From JBJEDU01 sp051872395 (lineage in GTDB: Bacteria; Bacillota_I; Bacilli_A; RFN20; CAG-826), in contig JBJEDU010000015.1 of the NCBI GenBank assembly GCA_051872395.1, forward strand, positions 1 to 39,134: a stretch of 39,134 nt of DNA, in the 5' to 3' direction. Of this stretch, positions 26,119 through 34,712 are shown in pieces. Made by a program: the position numbers and the translations under genes. The notes under the pieces were generated by a model, which was not told where the DNA came from, did not search any database, and saw nothing but the letters and a program-made list of their open reading frames with translations. Positions within the stretch are counted from its first letter, which is position 1, and each line of letters begins with the position of its first letter.

Positions 26119-27534
26119 ATGAAGACCAAAGAAAAAACTGGAGTTATTGTTCAAGCTGTTGGACCAATCGTCGATGTTAGTTTTAAAAACGATACTCTTC
26201 CAGAATTATTAACCGCTTTAGAGGTTAAACTAAAAGATGGAAACAAATTAGTTTTAGAAGTCGCTCAACATATCGGTGATGATGTGGTGCGCGCTGTATC
26301 AATGGGTCCAACTGAAGGTTTAGTTAGAGGAATGGAAGTCGTTTCTTTAGAACATCCAATTGAAGTTCCTGTTGGAGAAAAAACGCTTGGAAGAATGTTT
26401 AATGTTCTCGGTCAAAGCATTGATAACCTTTCTGATGATGACTTAAAAGATGCGAAAAAGATGTCAATTCATCGAAATCCGCCAGCCTTTAAAGATCAAT
26501 CAGTGAAAACTGAAATTTTTGAAACTGGAATCAAAGTTATCGATTTATTATGTCCATATGTTAAAGGTGGCAAAATTGGATTATTTGGTGGCGCAGGTGT
26601 TGGCAAAACTGTTTTAATTCAAGAATTAATGCATAATATCGCGAGTGAAAAACATGGTATTTCAGTCTTTGCGGGTGTTGGAGAAAGAAGCCGTGAAGGT
26701 AATGATTTATATTATGAAATGAAAGAAAGTGGGGTATTAAAAAATACCGCATTAGTATTTGGACAAATGAATGAACCACCAGGAGCAAGAATGAGAGTAG
26801 CGTTAAGTGGACTTACTATGGCGGAATATTTTAGAGATTACAAACATAGTGATGTCTTGCTTTTCATTGATAACATTTTTAGATTTACTCAAGCTGGTAG
26901 TGAAGTCAGCGCTCTTTTAGGTCGTATGCCTTCCGCGGTTGGTTATCAACCAACTTTAGCGACTGAAATGGGTCAACTTCAAGAAAGAATTACTTCGACA
27001 GTCGATGGTTCAATTACTTCAGTGCAAGCAATTTATGTTCCTGCTGATGATTTAACTGACCCCGCTCCAAGTACGACATTCTCACACTTGGACGCTAAAA
27101 CAGTTCTCGATCGTGGTATTTCTAGTTTAGGTATTTATCCTGCTGTCGATCCACTTTCAAGTTCAAGTAACGCTCTTGAACCTTCAATTGTTGGTCGTGA
27201 ACACTATGATGTTGCTAGAAGAGTTATTCAAATATTACAAAAATATAAAGAATTGAGTGATATCATTGCTATTTTAGGTATGGATGAATTATCAGAAGAA
27301 GATAAGAAAACTGTCGATAGAGCGAGAAAAATTCGTAATTTCCTTTCTCAACCATTCCATGTCGCAAGTAGATTTAATGGTATCGAAGGTTTATATATCA
27401 AACGTGAAGATACAGTTCGTAGTTTCAAAGCCATTTTAGATGGTGAAGCGGATGATATTCCTGAAACTTGCTTCTTATATGTCGGCACTATTGAAGATGC
27501 TAGAAAGAAAATGAACGCTTTAAAGGATAACTAA
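26119..27534 (+). CDS. atpD: ATP synthase F1 subunit beta (catalytic)
   Basis: The 471-residue catalytic subunit has P-loop GGAGVGKT (about 154-161), GVGERSREGNDLY with the catalytic Glu, LLFIDNIFRFTQAGSEVSALLGRMPSAVGYQPTLA, and the DELSEEDK hinge (DELSEED of the DELSEED loop). A strong AGGAGG precedes the ATG. All catalytic residues I can check are present. Confidence 0.98.
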   Translation: MKTKEKTGVIVQAVGPIVDVSFKNDTLPELLTALEVKLKDGNKLVLEVAQHIGDDVVRAVSMGPTEGLVRGMEVVSLEHPIEVPVGEKTLGRMFNVLGQSIDNLSDDDLKDAKKMSIHRNPPAFKDQSVKTEIFETGIKVIDLLCPYVKGGKIGLFGGAGVGKTVLIQELMHNIASEKHGISVFAGVGERSREGNDLYYEMKESGVLKNTALVFGQMNEPPGARMRVALSGLTMAEYFRDYKHSDVLLFIDNIFRFTQAGSEVSALLGRMPSAVGYQPTLATEMGQLQERITSTVDGSITSVQAIYVPADDLTDPAPSTTFSHLDAKTVLDRGISSLGIYPAVDPLSSSSNALEPSIVGREHYDVARRVIQILQKYKELSDIIAILGMDELSEEDKKTVDRARKIRNFLSQPFHVASRFNGIEGLYIKREDTVRSFKAILDGEADDIPETCFLYVGTIEDARKKMNALKDN

Positions 27535-27539
27535 ATTAA

Positions 27540-27953
27540 ATGAGAGAAACGATTGGATTAGAAATATATACACCTAGTAAAAAATATTTCTCTGGAGATA
27601 TCTCTTTTTTAGGTGTTCAAAGTGATAATTATCGTTTAGGTTTGACTCCTAATCATTCACCTATCATCTCTTCGATTAAAATTTCTGAATTAGAAATTAG
27701 AATGTTTGATGATGAGGTCTTTCATTATGCGACGAGTGGTGGAATGCTTTCTTTAAAAGATGGAAAAATTATTGTCATTGTCGATTCAATTGAAAGAAGT
27801 GATGAAATTGACTATCAAAGAGCGTTAGAAAGCAAAAAGAGAGCAGAAGAAAGATTATTAAATAATGATTTTATCGATACAAAAAGAGCTAACCTATCTT
27901 ACTTAAGAGCGGTCAATCGTCTCGATATTTTTAATCGTTATAATAACAATTGA
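27540..27953 (+). CDS. atpC: ATP synthase F1 subunit epsilon
   Basis: The 137-residue subunit has the N-terminal beta sandwich (LEIYTPSKKYFSGDISFLGVQSDN; LGLTPNHSPIISSI; YATSGGMLSLKDGKIIVIVDS). A C-terminal helical hairpin (about 88-132) can regulate ATPase activity. No clear ribosome binding site lies in the 5 bases after atpD, so coupling is likely. Its last 23 bases overlap the convergent lipoprotein gene. No hairpin follows in the gap because there is no gap; see 28020. Confidence 0.93.
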   Translation: MRETIGLEIYTPSKKYFSGDISFLGVQSDNYRLGLTPNHSPIISSIKISELEIRMFDDEVFHYATSGGMLSLKDGKIIVIVDSIERSDEIDYQRALESKKRAEERLLNNDFIDTKRANLSYLRAVNRLDIFNRYNNN

Positions 27954-28725
27954 TGATATTAAATATTTCTGTTTCATTATTTAGATTGGTTTCTAAATAA
28001 TTACTATAAGTATTATTAGAATAAGTTACGATATAATTATCGTAACTTATTTTATTTATATTCGTCATTAAATATTCGTTTAATTCGTCATCAATATCGA
28101 TATTATCAAGTATCAATATTGGTTTTTTAGAATTATCCAATTGATTTAAAATGTCATTTTTTAAATTTTGTTCTATTAAGGAAGTTGAAGAATAATTAAA
28201 TAATAAGAATGATTGTTTTTGATTTATAAAATCTAAAAATGATTCTTTTTTGGTTAATGTAAATATATTAGTTTTATATGAAAATGATTCTAAACTATTT
28301 TTTAATAGATTTGTTTTTATTAATCGATTGGAATTGATATCTATTTTTAACTCGCCGTTTTTTATTGTGATTAATCTTGGAGTTACTAATTGTTCTGGAA
28401 AAATTTTATGATTATATTCATATAATAATTTATATGAATTTATTGATGCTTCGTATTGATATATTGTATAAGGGGTATTTTGTTGAATTTCTTTTATGCT
28501 ATTACTAGTCAATTCACAATACGCACAAGAAGATGAAAACAGATATAAAAAGAAAGATTCTTTATTATCAATTTTATTTATGATGTTTTCTGCGCTTATT
28601 TTGATAAACGAATCATTACTTAAAGATAAATTATAATTAGAAATCATTCTAATCTTTTCATCGCTTCTTGTAGAACAAGAAGTTAATAGTAGTAATGGAA
28701 GTAATAAAAATGTTATTCTTTTCAT
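27931..28725 (-). CDS. Lipoprotein with CxxC motif, thioredoxin-fold-like
   Basis: The 264-residue protein starts MKRITFLLLPLLLL and has a lipobox L-T-S-C17, so it should be a membrane-anchored surface lipoprotein. FLYLFSSSCAYC places C67-x2-C70 after a beta strand, as in thioredoxin-fold redox proteins. A second strand-like FLLFNYSSTS near 170 lacks cysteines and could be a second, dead thioredoxin-like half. An ATG 12 bases further upstream is less likely because it falls inside the predicted -10 (TATGAT, plus 28733-28738). No Shine-Dalgarno is seen. Its role could be extracytoplasmic disulfide handling, which is inference. Confidence 0.65.
   Translation of the reverse strand: MKRITFLLLPLLLLTSCSTRSDEKIRMISNYNLSLSNDSFIKISAENIINKIDNKESFFLYLFSSSCAYCELTSNSIKEIQQNTPYTIYQYEASINSYKLLYEYNHKIFPEQLVTPRLITIKNGELKIDINSNRLIKTNLLKNSLESFSYKTNIFTLTKKESFLDFINQKQSFLLFNYSSTSLIEQNLKNDILNQLDNSKKPILILDNIDIDDELNEYLMTNINKISYDNYIVTYSNNTYSNYLETNLNNETEIFNIINCYYND
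28020..28055 (+). terminator. Probable ATP synthase operon terminator, inside the convergent lipoprotein gene
   Basis: ATAAGTTACGATA (28021-28033) and TATCGTAACTTAT (28038-28050) form a perfect 13-bp stem around TAAT, extended by an A-T pair (28020/28051). The following bases are TTTATTTAT. It lies about 70 bases after the atpC stop and within codons of the leftward gene. Confidence 0.5.
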
Positions 28726-28732
28726 ATAAAAA

Positions 28733-28761
28733 ATCATAACATTTAAAAGTTGCTTTGTTGA
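28733..28761 (-). promoter_or_regulatory. Promoter of the lipoprotein gene (leaderless type)
   Basis: On the minus strand TCAACA (plus 28756-28761) and TATGAT (plus 28733-28738) are 17 bases apart. The -10 ends exactly 7 bases before the ATG (28725), so the predicted mRNA begins at the start codon. Confidence 0.4.
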
Positions 28762-28809
28762 ATAAAAGAATTAAATTTATGTTAATATTAGAAAAGAGAG
28801 GTATTTATT

Positions 28810-29373
28810 ATGCATGTTTGGCACGATGTTAATCCAACAAGAATTAAAGAAGATGATTTTATTTCTTTGATAGAAATATCTAAAGGAAGTAAAAATAAAT
28901 ACGAATTAGATAAAGAAACAGGACACTTAATATTAGATAGAGTTTTATATACATCGACACATTATCCACAAAATTATGGTTTTATTCCTCGAACATACGC
29001 GGAAGATTATGACCCACTTGATGTTTTAGTATTATGTTCTGAATCAATTTTACCAATGGCGTTTGTCCGTTGCCGACCAATTGGAGTTTTAACAATGATC
29101 GATAATGGATTGCCTGATGATAAAATTATTGCAGTTGCAATTAATGATCCATTTTATTGTGGATATGAAGATATTTCACAAGTTCCAGACCATGTTATGG
29201 AAGAAATTAAACACTTTTTCATGGTTTATAAAATGCTTGAAAATAAGTCTACTGATATTGAAGAAGTTAAAGGAAATAAGGAAGCTAAAGAAATTATTTC
29301 TAAAGCTTTAAAATTATACAATTCTAAAGTTGAACCAATGATTAAAGCCGAAAGAAAAATGCGAGGCTATTAA
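28810..29373 (+). CDS. ppa: Inorganic pyrophosphatase (soluble family I)
   Basis: The 187-residue enzyme hydrolyses pyrophosphate to phosphate using Mg2+. The family motif appears as EDYDPLDVLVLC (the D-x-D-P-x-D-x-L metal site). Also present are KYELDKETGHLILDR, YPQNYGFIPRT, CRPIGVLTMID and DDKIIAVAIND. Length is near the usual 170-180. AGAGAGG lies 8 bases before the ATG. Its stop TAA shares one base with the trmL ATG. A PPi-using phosphofructokinase is encoded 8 kb upstream, so the cell must balance two uses of PPi. Confidence 0.96.
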   Translation: MHVWHDVNPTRIKEDDFISLIEISKGSKNKYELDKETGHLILDRVLYTSTHYPQNYGFIPRTYAEDYDPLDVLVLCSESILPMAFVRCRPIGVLTMIDNGLPDDKIIAVAINDPFYCGYEDISQVPDHVMEEIKHFFMVYKMLENKSTDIEEVKGNKEAKEIISKALKLYNSKVEPMIKAERKMRGY

Positions 29374-29894
29374 TGATTCATATTGTTTTATATCGTCCGG
29401 AAAAACCTTTAAATACTGGTAATATAATGAGAACCGCGATGGCGTTAAAAGCCACGCTTCACATTATTGGTCCAATATCTTTTTCTTTAGCGGATAAAGA
29501 TTTAAAACGGGCGGGAATGGATTATATAAACGAATTAAAATTATTTACTTATTCTTCTTTAGAAGAATTTTTTGAAAAGAATAAGGGCGCTGATTTGTAT
29601 TATGTTACAAGATATTCTTCAAATGTTTATTCTTCTTTTGATTTTAGCAAAATAAATCATGATTATTATGTAATGTTCGGAAGAGAATCTACTGGAATTC
29701 CGCATGATATATTAAGAGAAAATATTTCTAAAACGATGAGAATTCCAATGGTCAGTGATGCGAGAAGTTTGAATTTAAGTAATAGTGTAGCAATTATTTG
29801 TTATGAAATTAGTCGTCAACAATCATTTTATTCTTTGTCCACTCAAGAAATGATAAAAGGAGAAAATTTTTTAGATGAAGAAATTAAGAAATAG
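29373..29894 (+). CDS. trmL: tRNA (cytidine(34)/uridine(34)-2'-O)-methyltransferase
   Basis: The 173-residue SPOUT methyltransferase 2'-O-methylates the wobble base of tRNA-Leu isoacceptors in characterised homologues. The family start HIVLYRPEKPLNTGNIMRTAMA is clear, as are YVMFGRESTGIPHDIL and the knot region IPMVSDARSLNLSNSVAI. Length is normal for TrmL (about 155-170). It overlaps ppa by one base and the next lipoprotein gene by 20 bases. Confidence 0.93.
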   Translation: MIHIVLYRPEKPLNTGNIMRTAMALKATLHIIGPISFSLADKDLKRAGMDYINELKLFTYSSLEEFFEKNKGADLYYVTRYSSNVYSSFDFSKINHDYYVMFGRESTGIPHDILRENISKTMRIPMVSDARSLNLSNSVAIICYEISRQQSFYSLSTQEMIKGENFLDEEIKK

Positions 29895-30342
29895 TCTCTT
29901 TTTGTTTGTGGCGATTTTATCAATTGCGAGTTGTTCAAAAAATAATAAAATCAAATATCAATTACCAAAAGTTGATGAAGGTCAATTAATTGAAATTGAT
30001 GGAAGCACTCTTTTTGATTTAGCGATTACCAATAGTGAAAATGTCGTTTGCTTATTTAAAATCGATAATTGTTCTTCTTGTAGTTATGCTTTTGAACAAA
30101 CTGAACAATTTTGTAAAAAGAATTATTGTGTAATGTATACAATAAATATTGGAACCACAACTGAAGAACAATATAACAAAATAGTGGAAGCGACCACATA
30201 TATCGATGATTTATATGCTTTTAAAGAATACGGTTCTTCACTTGAACTTCCTATCGCTTATTTCTTTTTAGAACAAACAGTGGTTTACACGGTCAGTGAA
30301 AATTTTGTTGATTTTTATTTAAAAAATATCGAAATTATATAG
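29875..30342 (+). CDS. Small lipoprotein with CxxC motif, thioredoxin-fold-like
   Basis: The 155-residue protein has an N-terminal signal MKKLRNSLFLFVAILSIASC with lipobox I-A-S-C20, so it is a predicted lipoprotein. VVCLFKIDNCSSC places C66-x2-C69 after a beta strand in a thioredoxin-like setting, with an extra C59. A later LPIAYFF could supply the cis-proline strand. AAAGGAG (in the end of trmL) lies 12 bases before the ATG. It is the second CxxC lipoprotein within 2 kb and is probably cotranscribed with ppa and trmL. Overlaps convergent rqcH by 8 bases. Confidence 0.65.
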   Translation: MKKLRNSLFLFVAILSIASCSKNNKIKYQLPKVDEGQLIEIDGSTLFDLAITNSENVVCLFKIDNCSSCSYAFEQTEQFCKKNYCVMYTINIGTTTEEQYNKIVEATTYIDDLYAFKEYGSSLELPIAYFFLEQTVVYTVSENFVDFYLKNIEII

Positions 30343-31714
30343 ATTTTTGATTTTTAATCAAAATATCTTTAACATTTTGATTAATTTTATTTAGATGGAT
30401 GGTCTTTCTTTCTTTTAATAAAGCGAGACCTTTTTTATTTCCTCTTTTCACATTTTTTATTAATGTATAATCGACATCCCCATCATTTTTATTTGATAAA
30501 GTTAAGGCGATTGACGCGGCAAATATTAAAACTTCATCACTAAAATTTTCACCTTTAATTACTACGTGCGCTCCTTTATATCCACTTACATGTAGAAAGG
30601 TATCTTCTTTTTTAGCGTATGAAAAAGTCAAATTATCATTTTGTTTATCGCTTTTTCCAAAAAAGATTTTATAGTTTTGATATTCGATGAAATATAGTTT
30701 ATTTTTATGTTTTTCTTTCTTATTATTATTTTTGACACTGACAAGATGATATTGTTCGTTAATATCGAATAAATCATCTTCATTTAAATAATAAAAATTA
30801 TTTATTATACTATTTAAATTTTCATTTTCTTCTTTGATTTTTTCTAACTCTATTTCATCGTGATATATTTTTGATTTTGCTTTTTTATATAGTAAGAATG
30901 CTTTATTCGCGTTATTTATCGGATTAGTGTCATCATCATATAAATCATAAGAAACACTTGATAGGTATTTTTTCAATTCATCAATATCATTTTGTAAAGT
31001 CAAAATCATATTGCCAATTTCTAAATACTGAAGATTATTTTTTGATTCATTATAATCTAGTAATAATAGTTCTTCTCTTCTATTATTCTTTTTGATTCTT
31101 CCCTTAATTTTTATTAGAAATGGTCGAAATTTTTCTTCTTTTCTTTTTTCTAAACAGTATAAATATTTTTCATTAATATATGATTTATATTCTTTTAAAT
31201 CGCCTTCAAATATTAAATTATTAACATTTGATTCGCTTTCATATTTGATCCCTTTTAATATTGGCCTTTTAAAAGAAATATCTCTTGTTTTATTAGCGAA
31301 TATAACAACATCTTTTTCATCAGTGATTATAAGATTAGTTTTTGTTGGAATGAGTTCAATTATAAGTTTTCTAATGACCTCATTATAATAATCATCTCTC
31401 TTTTTAAAGGTGAAACAAATAACCCTATCATTATTTATTACTTCGATCTTTGTTAAAAATGAATCATTCAGTTCTTTTCTTAAATGTTCGAGTGTCTTAT
31501 TTATGATAGTGTCAACTTTTGTTATGTTATTTGAATGATAAATGTAAGGTTCTTTTTCATCGAGAGAAACTAAAAGAACATCTTTTCTATTTTTTGAAAA
31601 AGTGATGATTATATCAGTGGAATTAATCATATAAATATTGGAAATAAATGAAAAATTATATAATTCATTTAATTCGTTAGATATGTTAATTAATATTCCG
31701 TTAGTTAATCTCAT
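30335..31714 (-). CDS. rqcH: RqcH/NFACT-family ribosome quality control factor, short form
   Basis: The 459-residue protein belongs to the RqcH/NEMF family (older name fibronectin-binding protein A). RqcH binds stalled 50S-peptidyl-tRNA and recruits Ala-tRNA to add alanine tails. The tRNA-binding Asp-Arg pair is at 96-97 (NNDRVICFTF), matching D97/R98 of B. subtilis. A charged coiled coil lies about 220-310, and the NFACT-R part has KQNDNLTFSYAKKEDTFLHVSGYKGAHVVI near 370. It is about 110 residues shorter than usual, with losses in the middle and at the C-terminus. I chose ATG 31714: the alternative TTG at 31750 is the first bases of the predicted -35. It diverges from gmk. Confidence 0.88.
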   Translation of the reverse strand: MRLTNGILINISNELNELYNFSFISNIYMINSTDIIITFSKNRKDVLLVSLDEKEPYIYHSNNITKVDTIINKTLEHLRKELNDSFLTKIEVINNDRVICFTFKKRDDYYNEVIRKLIIELIPTKTNLIITDEKDVVIFANKTRDISFKRPILKGIKYESESNVNNLIFEGDLKEYKSYINEKYLYCLEKRKEEKFRPFLIKIKGRIKKNNRREELLLLDYNESKNNLQYLEIGNMILTLQNDIDELKKYLSSVSYDLYDDDTNPINNANKAFLLYKKAKSKIYHDEIELEKIKEENENLNSIINNFYYLNEDDLFDINEQYHLVSVKNNNKKEKHKNKLYFIEYQNYKIFFGKSDKQNDNLTFSYAKKEDTFLHVSGYKGAHVVIKGENFSDEVLIFAASIALTLSNKNDGDVDYTLIKNVKRGNKKGLALLKERKTIHLNKINQNVKDILIKNQKSI

Positions 31715-31721
31715 GTATTCT

Positions 31722-31750
31722 ATTTTATATTTACCTATAAATATATTCAA
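31722..31750 (-). promoter_or_regulatory. Promoter of rqcH (leaderless type)
   Basis: On the minus strand TTGAAT (plus 31745-31750) and TAAAAT (plus 31722-31727) are exactly 17 bases apart. The -10 ends 7 bases before the ATG at 31714, so the mRNA should begin at the start codon. Confidence 0.6.
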
Positions 31751-31846
31751 AATAAAATGCGAAATGACATAGTTAAACCATTAATTAATATTCTTTATAA
31801 AGCAATTTATATTACTTAACAAATTCAATTTCGAAGTAGTTATCTA

Positions 31847-31875
31847 TTGTTATATAAGTTATAAATTTGTATAAT
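31847..31875 (+). promoter_or_regulatory. Promoter of gmk (leaderless type)
   Basis: TTGTTA (31847-31852) and a perfect TATAAT (31870-31875) are exactly 17 bases apart. The -10 ends 8 bases before the ATG at 31884 and no Shine-Dalgarno sequence is present. Confidence 0.65.
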
Positions 31876-31883
31876 TTATAATA

Positions 31884-32474
31884 ATGAAAAAAGGATTATT
31901 AATTATTTTAAGTGGGCCTTCTGGAGTCGGTAAGGGCACTGTTAGAAAACATATAATGAAAGATAAAACTTTACGTCTTCATTATTCTATTTCAATGACT
32001 ACTAGAGAAAAAAGAATTCATGAAACGGATGGTGTGGAATACTATTTCGTCACTCCTGAACAATTTCAAAATTCAATTGATAATGGTAATTTCTTAGAAT
32101 GGTGCGAATTTGTTGGTAATCGATACGGCACTCCAAAAGATAAGGTGGAAGAATTAAGAAATAAAGGCGAAAATGTTTTTTTAGAAATTGAAGTTAATGG
32201 TGCCTCACAAGTTCTTGATAAACTGCAAGGTGATGAAGGAGTGGTATCAATATTCCTCTTACCTCCATCCATTAAAGCCTTAGAAAATCGAATTAGAAAA
32301 AGAAAAACAGAAAGTGAAGAAATTATTCAAGCTCGATTAGAAAAAGGAAAGAGCGAAATGAATAAAGTTGGCAATTATAAATACATCGTATTAAACGACC
32401 AAGTGACAAAAGCAAGCAATGAAATATGTCGAATTATAAGAGAAGAAATTGCTGACAATTACAAAAGAAAATAG
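31884..32474 (+). CDS. gmk: Guanylate kinase
   Basis: The 196-residue enzyme phosphorylates GMP to GDP with ATP. The P-loop SGPSGVGKGT (9-18) is intact, as are SMTTREKRIHETDGVEYYFV (GMP-binding Arg/Tyr) and FLEWCEFVGNRYGTP. The late FLLPPSIKALENRIRKRKTESEEIIQARL lid region is also present. Length is typical. The usual neighbour rpoZ (omega) does not follow; priA starts 10 bases later. Confidence 0.96.
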   Translation: MKKGLLIILSGPSGVGKGTVRKHIMKDKTLRLHYSISMTTREKRIHETDGVEYYFVTPEQFQNSIDNGNFLEWCEFVGNRYGTPKDKVEELRNKGENVFLEIEVNGASQVLDKLQGDEGVVSIFLLPPSIKALENRIRKRKTESEEIIQARLEKGKSEMNKVGNYKYIVLNDQVTKASNEICRIIREEIADNYKRK

Positions 32475-32484
32475 TAGTGGCGAT

Positions 32485-34689
32485 ATGAAATTATTAGATG
32501 TTTTTATAGAATATGCATCATTAAATCTCGATCGTCCTTTTATTTATTCTTATTCGAAAGATAAAAAGATCGATAAAGGATATCGTGTTCTTTTAGAATT
32601 CGCGAATCGTGAATTAGTGGGTTATGTCACTAACGTTAAAGAAGTAAATAAAACCATCGAACAAGTAGAAGAAGAGATGGGTTTTAAAATTAATGAGATT
32701 ATTGATGTCATCGACACTCAACCATTATTAAATGAAGAGCTTCTCTTATTAGCGGACAATATTAAAGAATATTATTTGAGCAGTTATATAAGCGTTTTAC
32801 AAACGATGCTTCCAACTTCTCTCAATATCAAAAAATCTTCTTTTCGTGGACCAAAAATTTCATATGATACTTTTGTAAAAAATAACGAAAAAGCTAACAT
32901 TGATATTGAACAATTAACCCCAAAACAAAAGGAATTATATTTACTAATAAAAGAGGAAGGCGAAGTAAATAAAAGAGAAATAAAATCTGTTGCTGTCCTT
33001 TCTAATTTGTTAAAACAAGACGCTGTTTTATTAATTAAAAAAGAAAAACGAAGATTAAAATTTTCTTCTAATCAAATTGATAAAATTATCGAATTGAACG
33101 AAGATCAAAAAAATGTCATAAATGAATTTTTAACCACTGATGATGAAACGTATCTTCTCCAAGGAGTGACTGGAAGCGGGAAAACTGAAGTATATTTGAA
33201 TATTTGTAAAGAATACCTTTCTAAAGGAAAAAGTGTCATCGTCCTCGTTCCTGAGATTTCTTTAACACCGATGATGTCATCTTTATTTTTACATAGATTT
33301 AAAGATAAAGTCGCTATTCTTCACAGTGAATTGACACCTGCTGAAAGATATGATGAATACAGAAAAATTGCTAGTGGTGATATCTCTATTGTCGTCGGTG
33401 TAAGAAGTGCGATATTCGCTCCTATTAAAAATCTTGGATTAATAATTATTGATGAAGAACATGTCGAATCTTATAAACAAGATAACGCTCCATACTATCA
33501 CGCAAGAGAAGTCGCGATTATGAGGATGAAAATTAATAAAGGAAAAGTCTTATTAGCGTCAGCGACCCCTTCTTTAGAAAGTCGAGCGAGAGCGAAAAAT
33601 AATGTCTATCATTTATTGAAATTAAACAAAAGAGTTAATGAAAAATCATTACCTGCTACTCAAATAGTGAATATGTCGAATTTCAATAACATCGATAAAG
33701 AATCTTCAATTTTTTCAATTCAATTACGAAAAGAAATACAAAATGTCCTCGATAGAAAAGAACAAGCAATTCTTTTAATCAATCGAAGAGGACATTCCAC
33801 AAGCGTCACTTGTCGTACATGTGGTCATATTTTTAAATGTCCAAATTGTCATATTCCTTTGACTTATCATCATTCTGATAATTTACTTAAATGTCATCAT
33901 TGTGATTATATGGAAAAAGTTAGTGATACATGTCCTAAGTGTGGTGGCAAATATTTCTTAAAATCGGGATTTGGAACTGAAAAAATTGAACAAGAGGTTA
34001 ATAAATTATTTCCAAAAGCGCGAACATTACGACTAGATTCTGATAGTGCGAAGATTAGAACAAAAATTTCTAAAACGATTGAAGACTTTAGACTTAAAAA
34101 TGCAGATATATTAATTGGCACTCAAATGATTGCGAAAGGTCATGATTTTCAAGATGTTACTTTAGTTGGTGTCGTTTTAGCAGATATTGGCCTTTCTTTA
34201 CCATCTTTTCGAAGCAATGAAAGAACTTTCCAATTAATTACTCAAGCAGTTGGAAGAAGTGGCAGAAATGACAAAGAAGGCATCGCTATTATTCAAACTT
34301 ATTCCCCGACTAACCAATCAATCCGGTTAGCCGCTAGTCAAAATTACGACCAATTTTTTGTTAATGAATTATACAATCGAAAATTGCAATTATATCCTCC
34401 ATATCGTTTTTTAGTCAGCGTTAATGTTTCTTCAAAAAGCGAGGATTTATCGATTGATTGTTCTTATCAAATTATTGATTTTTTAAATCAAGAATTAAAA
34501 GATTCATCAATTATTTTAGGCCCTATCTGTCCATATATTTCATATGAAAATGGTAAATATGTTAGAAGTATTTTAATAAAATATGTCAATCAAAAATTGA
34601 TTCATGAAAAATTAAAAATTTTAATTAATTTATTCAAATCAAAATCAAATGTGAACTTATCGATTAATTTCGATCCTTATGATTTTTAA
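32485..34689 (+). CDS. priA: Primosomal protein N' (PriA helicase)
   Basis: The 734-residue 3'-to-5' helicase restarts collapsed replication forks. The N-terminal DNA-binding part (MKLLDVFIEYASLNLDRPFIY) precedes Walker A GVTGSGKT (227-234) and the DEEH box (IIIDEEHVESYKQD). The zinc domain has eight cysteines in C-x2-C pairs (about 443-487), and helicase motifs IGTQMIAKGHDF and QAVGRSGRN follow. I chose ATG 32485 because PriA proteins start near this point; the in-frame start 36 bases upstream would overlap gmk by 26 bases. Confidence 0.95.
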   Translation: MKLLDVFIEYASLNLDRPFIYSYSKDKKIDKGYRVLLEFANRELVGYVTNVKEVNKTIEQVEEEMGFKINEIIDVIDTQPLLNEELLLLADNIKEYYLSSYISVLQTMLPTSLNIKKSSFRGPKISYDTFVKNNEKANIDIEQLTPKQKELYLLIKEEGEVNKREIKSVAVLSNLLKQDAVLLIKKEKRRLKFSSNQIDKIIELNEDQKNVINEFLTTDDETYLLQGVTGSGKTEVYLNICKEYLSKGKSVIVLVPEISLTPMMSSLFLHRFKDKVAILHSELTPAERYDEYRKIASGDISIVVGVRSAIFAPIKNLGLIIIDEEHVESYKQDNAPYYHAREVAIMRMKINKGKVLLASATPSLESRARAKNNVYHLLKLNKRVNEKSLPATQIVNMSNFNNIDKESSIFSIQLRKEIQNVLDRKEQAILLINRRGHSTSVTCRTCGHIFKCPNCHIPLTYHHSDNLLKCHHCDYMEKVSDTCPKCGGKYFLKSGFGTEKIEQEVNKLFPKARTLRLDSDSAKIRTKISKTIEDFRLKNADILIGTQMIAKGHDFQDVTLVGVVLADIGLSLPSFRSNERTFQLITQAVGRSGRNDKEGIAIIQTYSPTNQSIRLAASQNYDQFFVNELYNRKLQLYPPYRFLVSVNVSSKSEDLSIDCSYQIIDFLNQELKDSSIILGPICPYISYENGKYVRSILIKYVNQKLIHEKLKILINLFKSKSNVNLSINFDPYDF

Positions 34690-34712
34690 TGCAATAATTT
34701 TAAATTATTTTG

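Noticed and set aside
30345..30363. TTTTGATT/AATCAAAA hairpin at the convergent lipoprotein/rqcH junction as a terminator
   Set aside because: The stem is 8 bp, mostly A/T, and no T run follows directly on either strand.
31715..31750. N-terminal extension of rqcH from a TTG at 31750
   Set aside because: The TTG forms part of a TTGAAT -35 element, homologues start near the ATG at 31714, and no ribosome binding site supports it.
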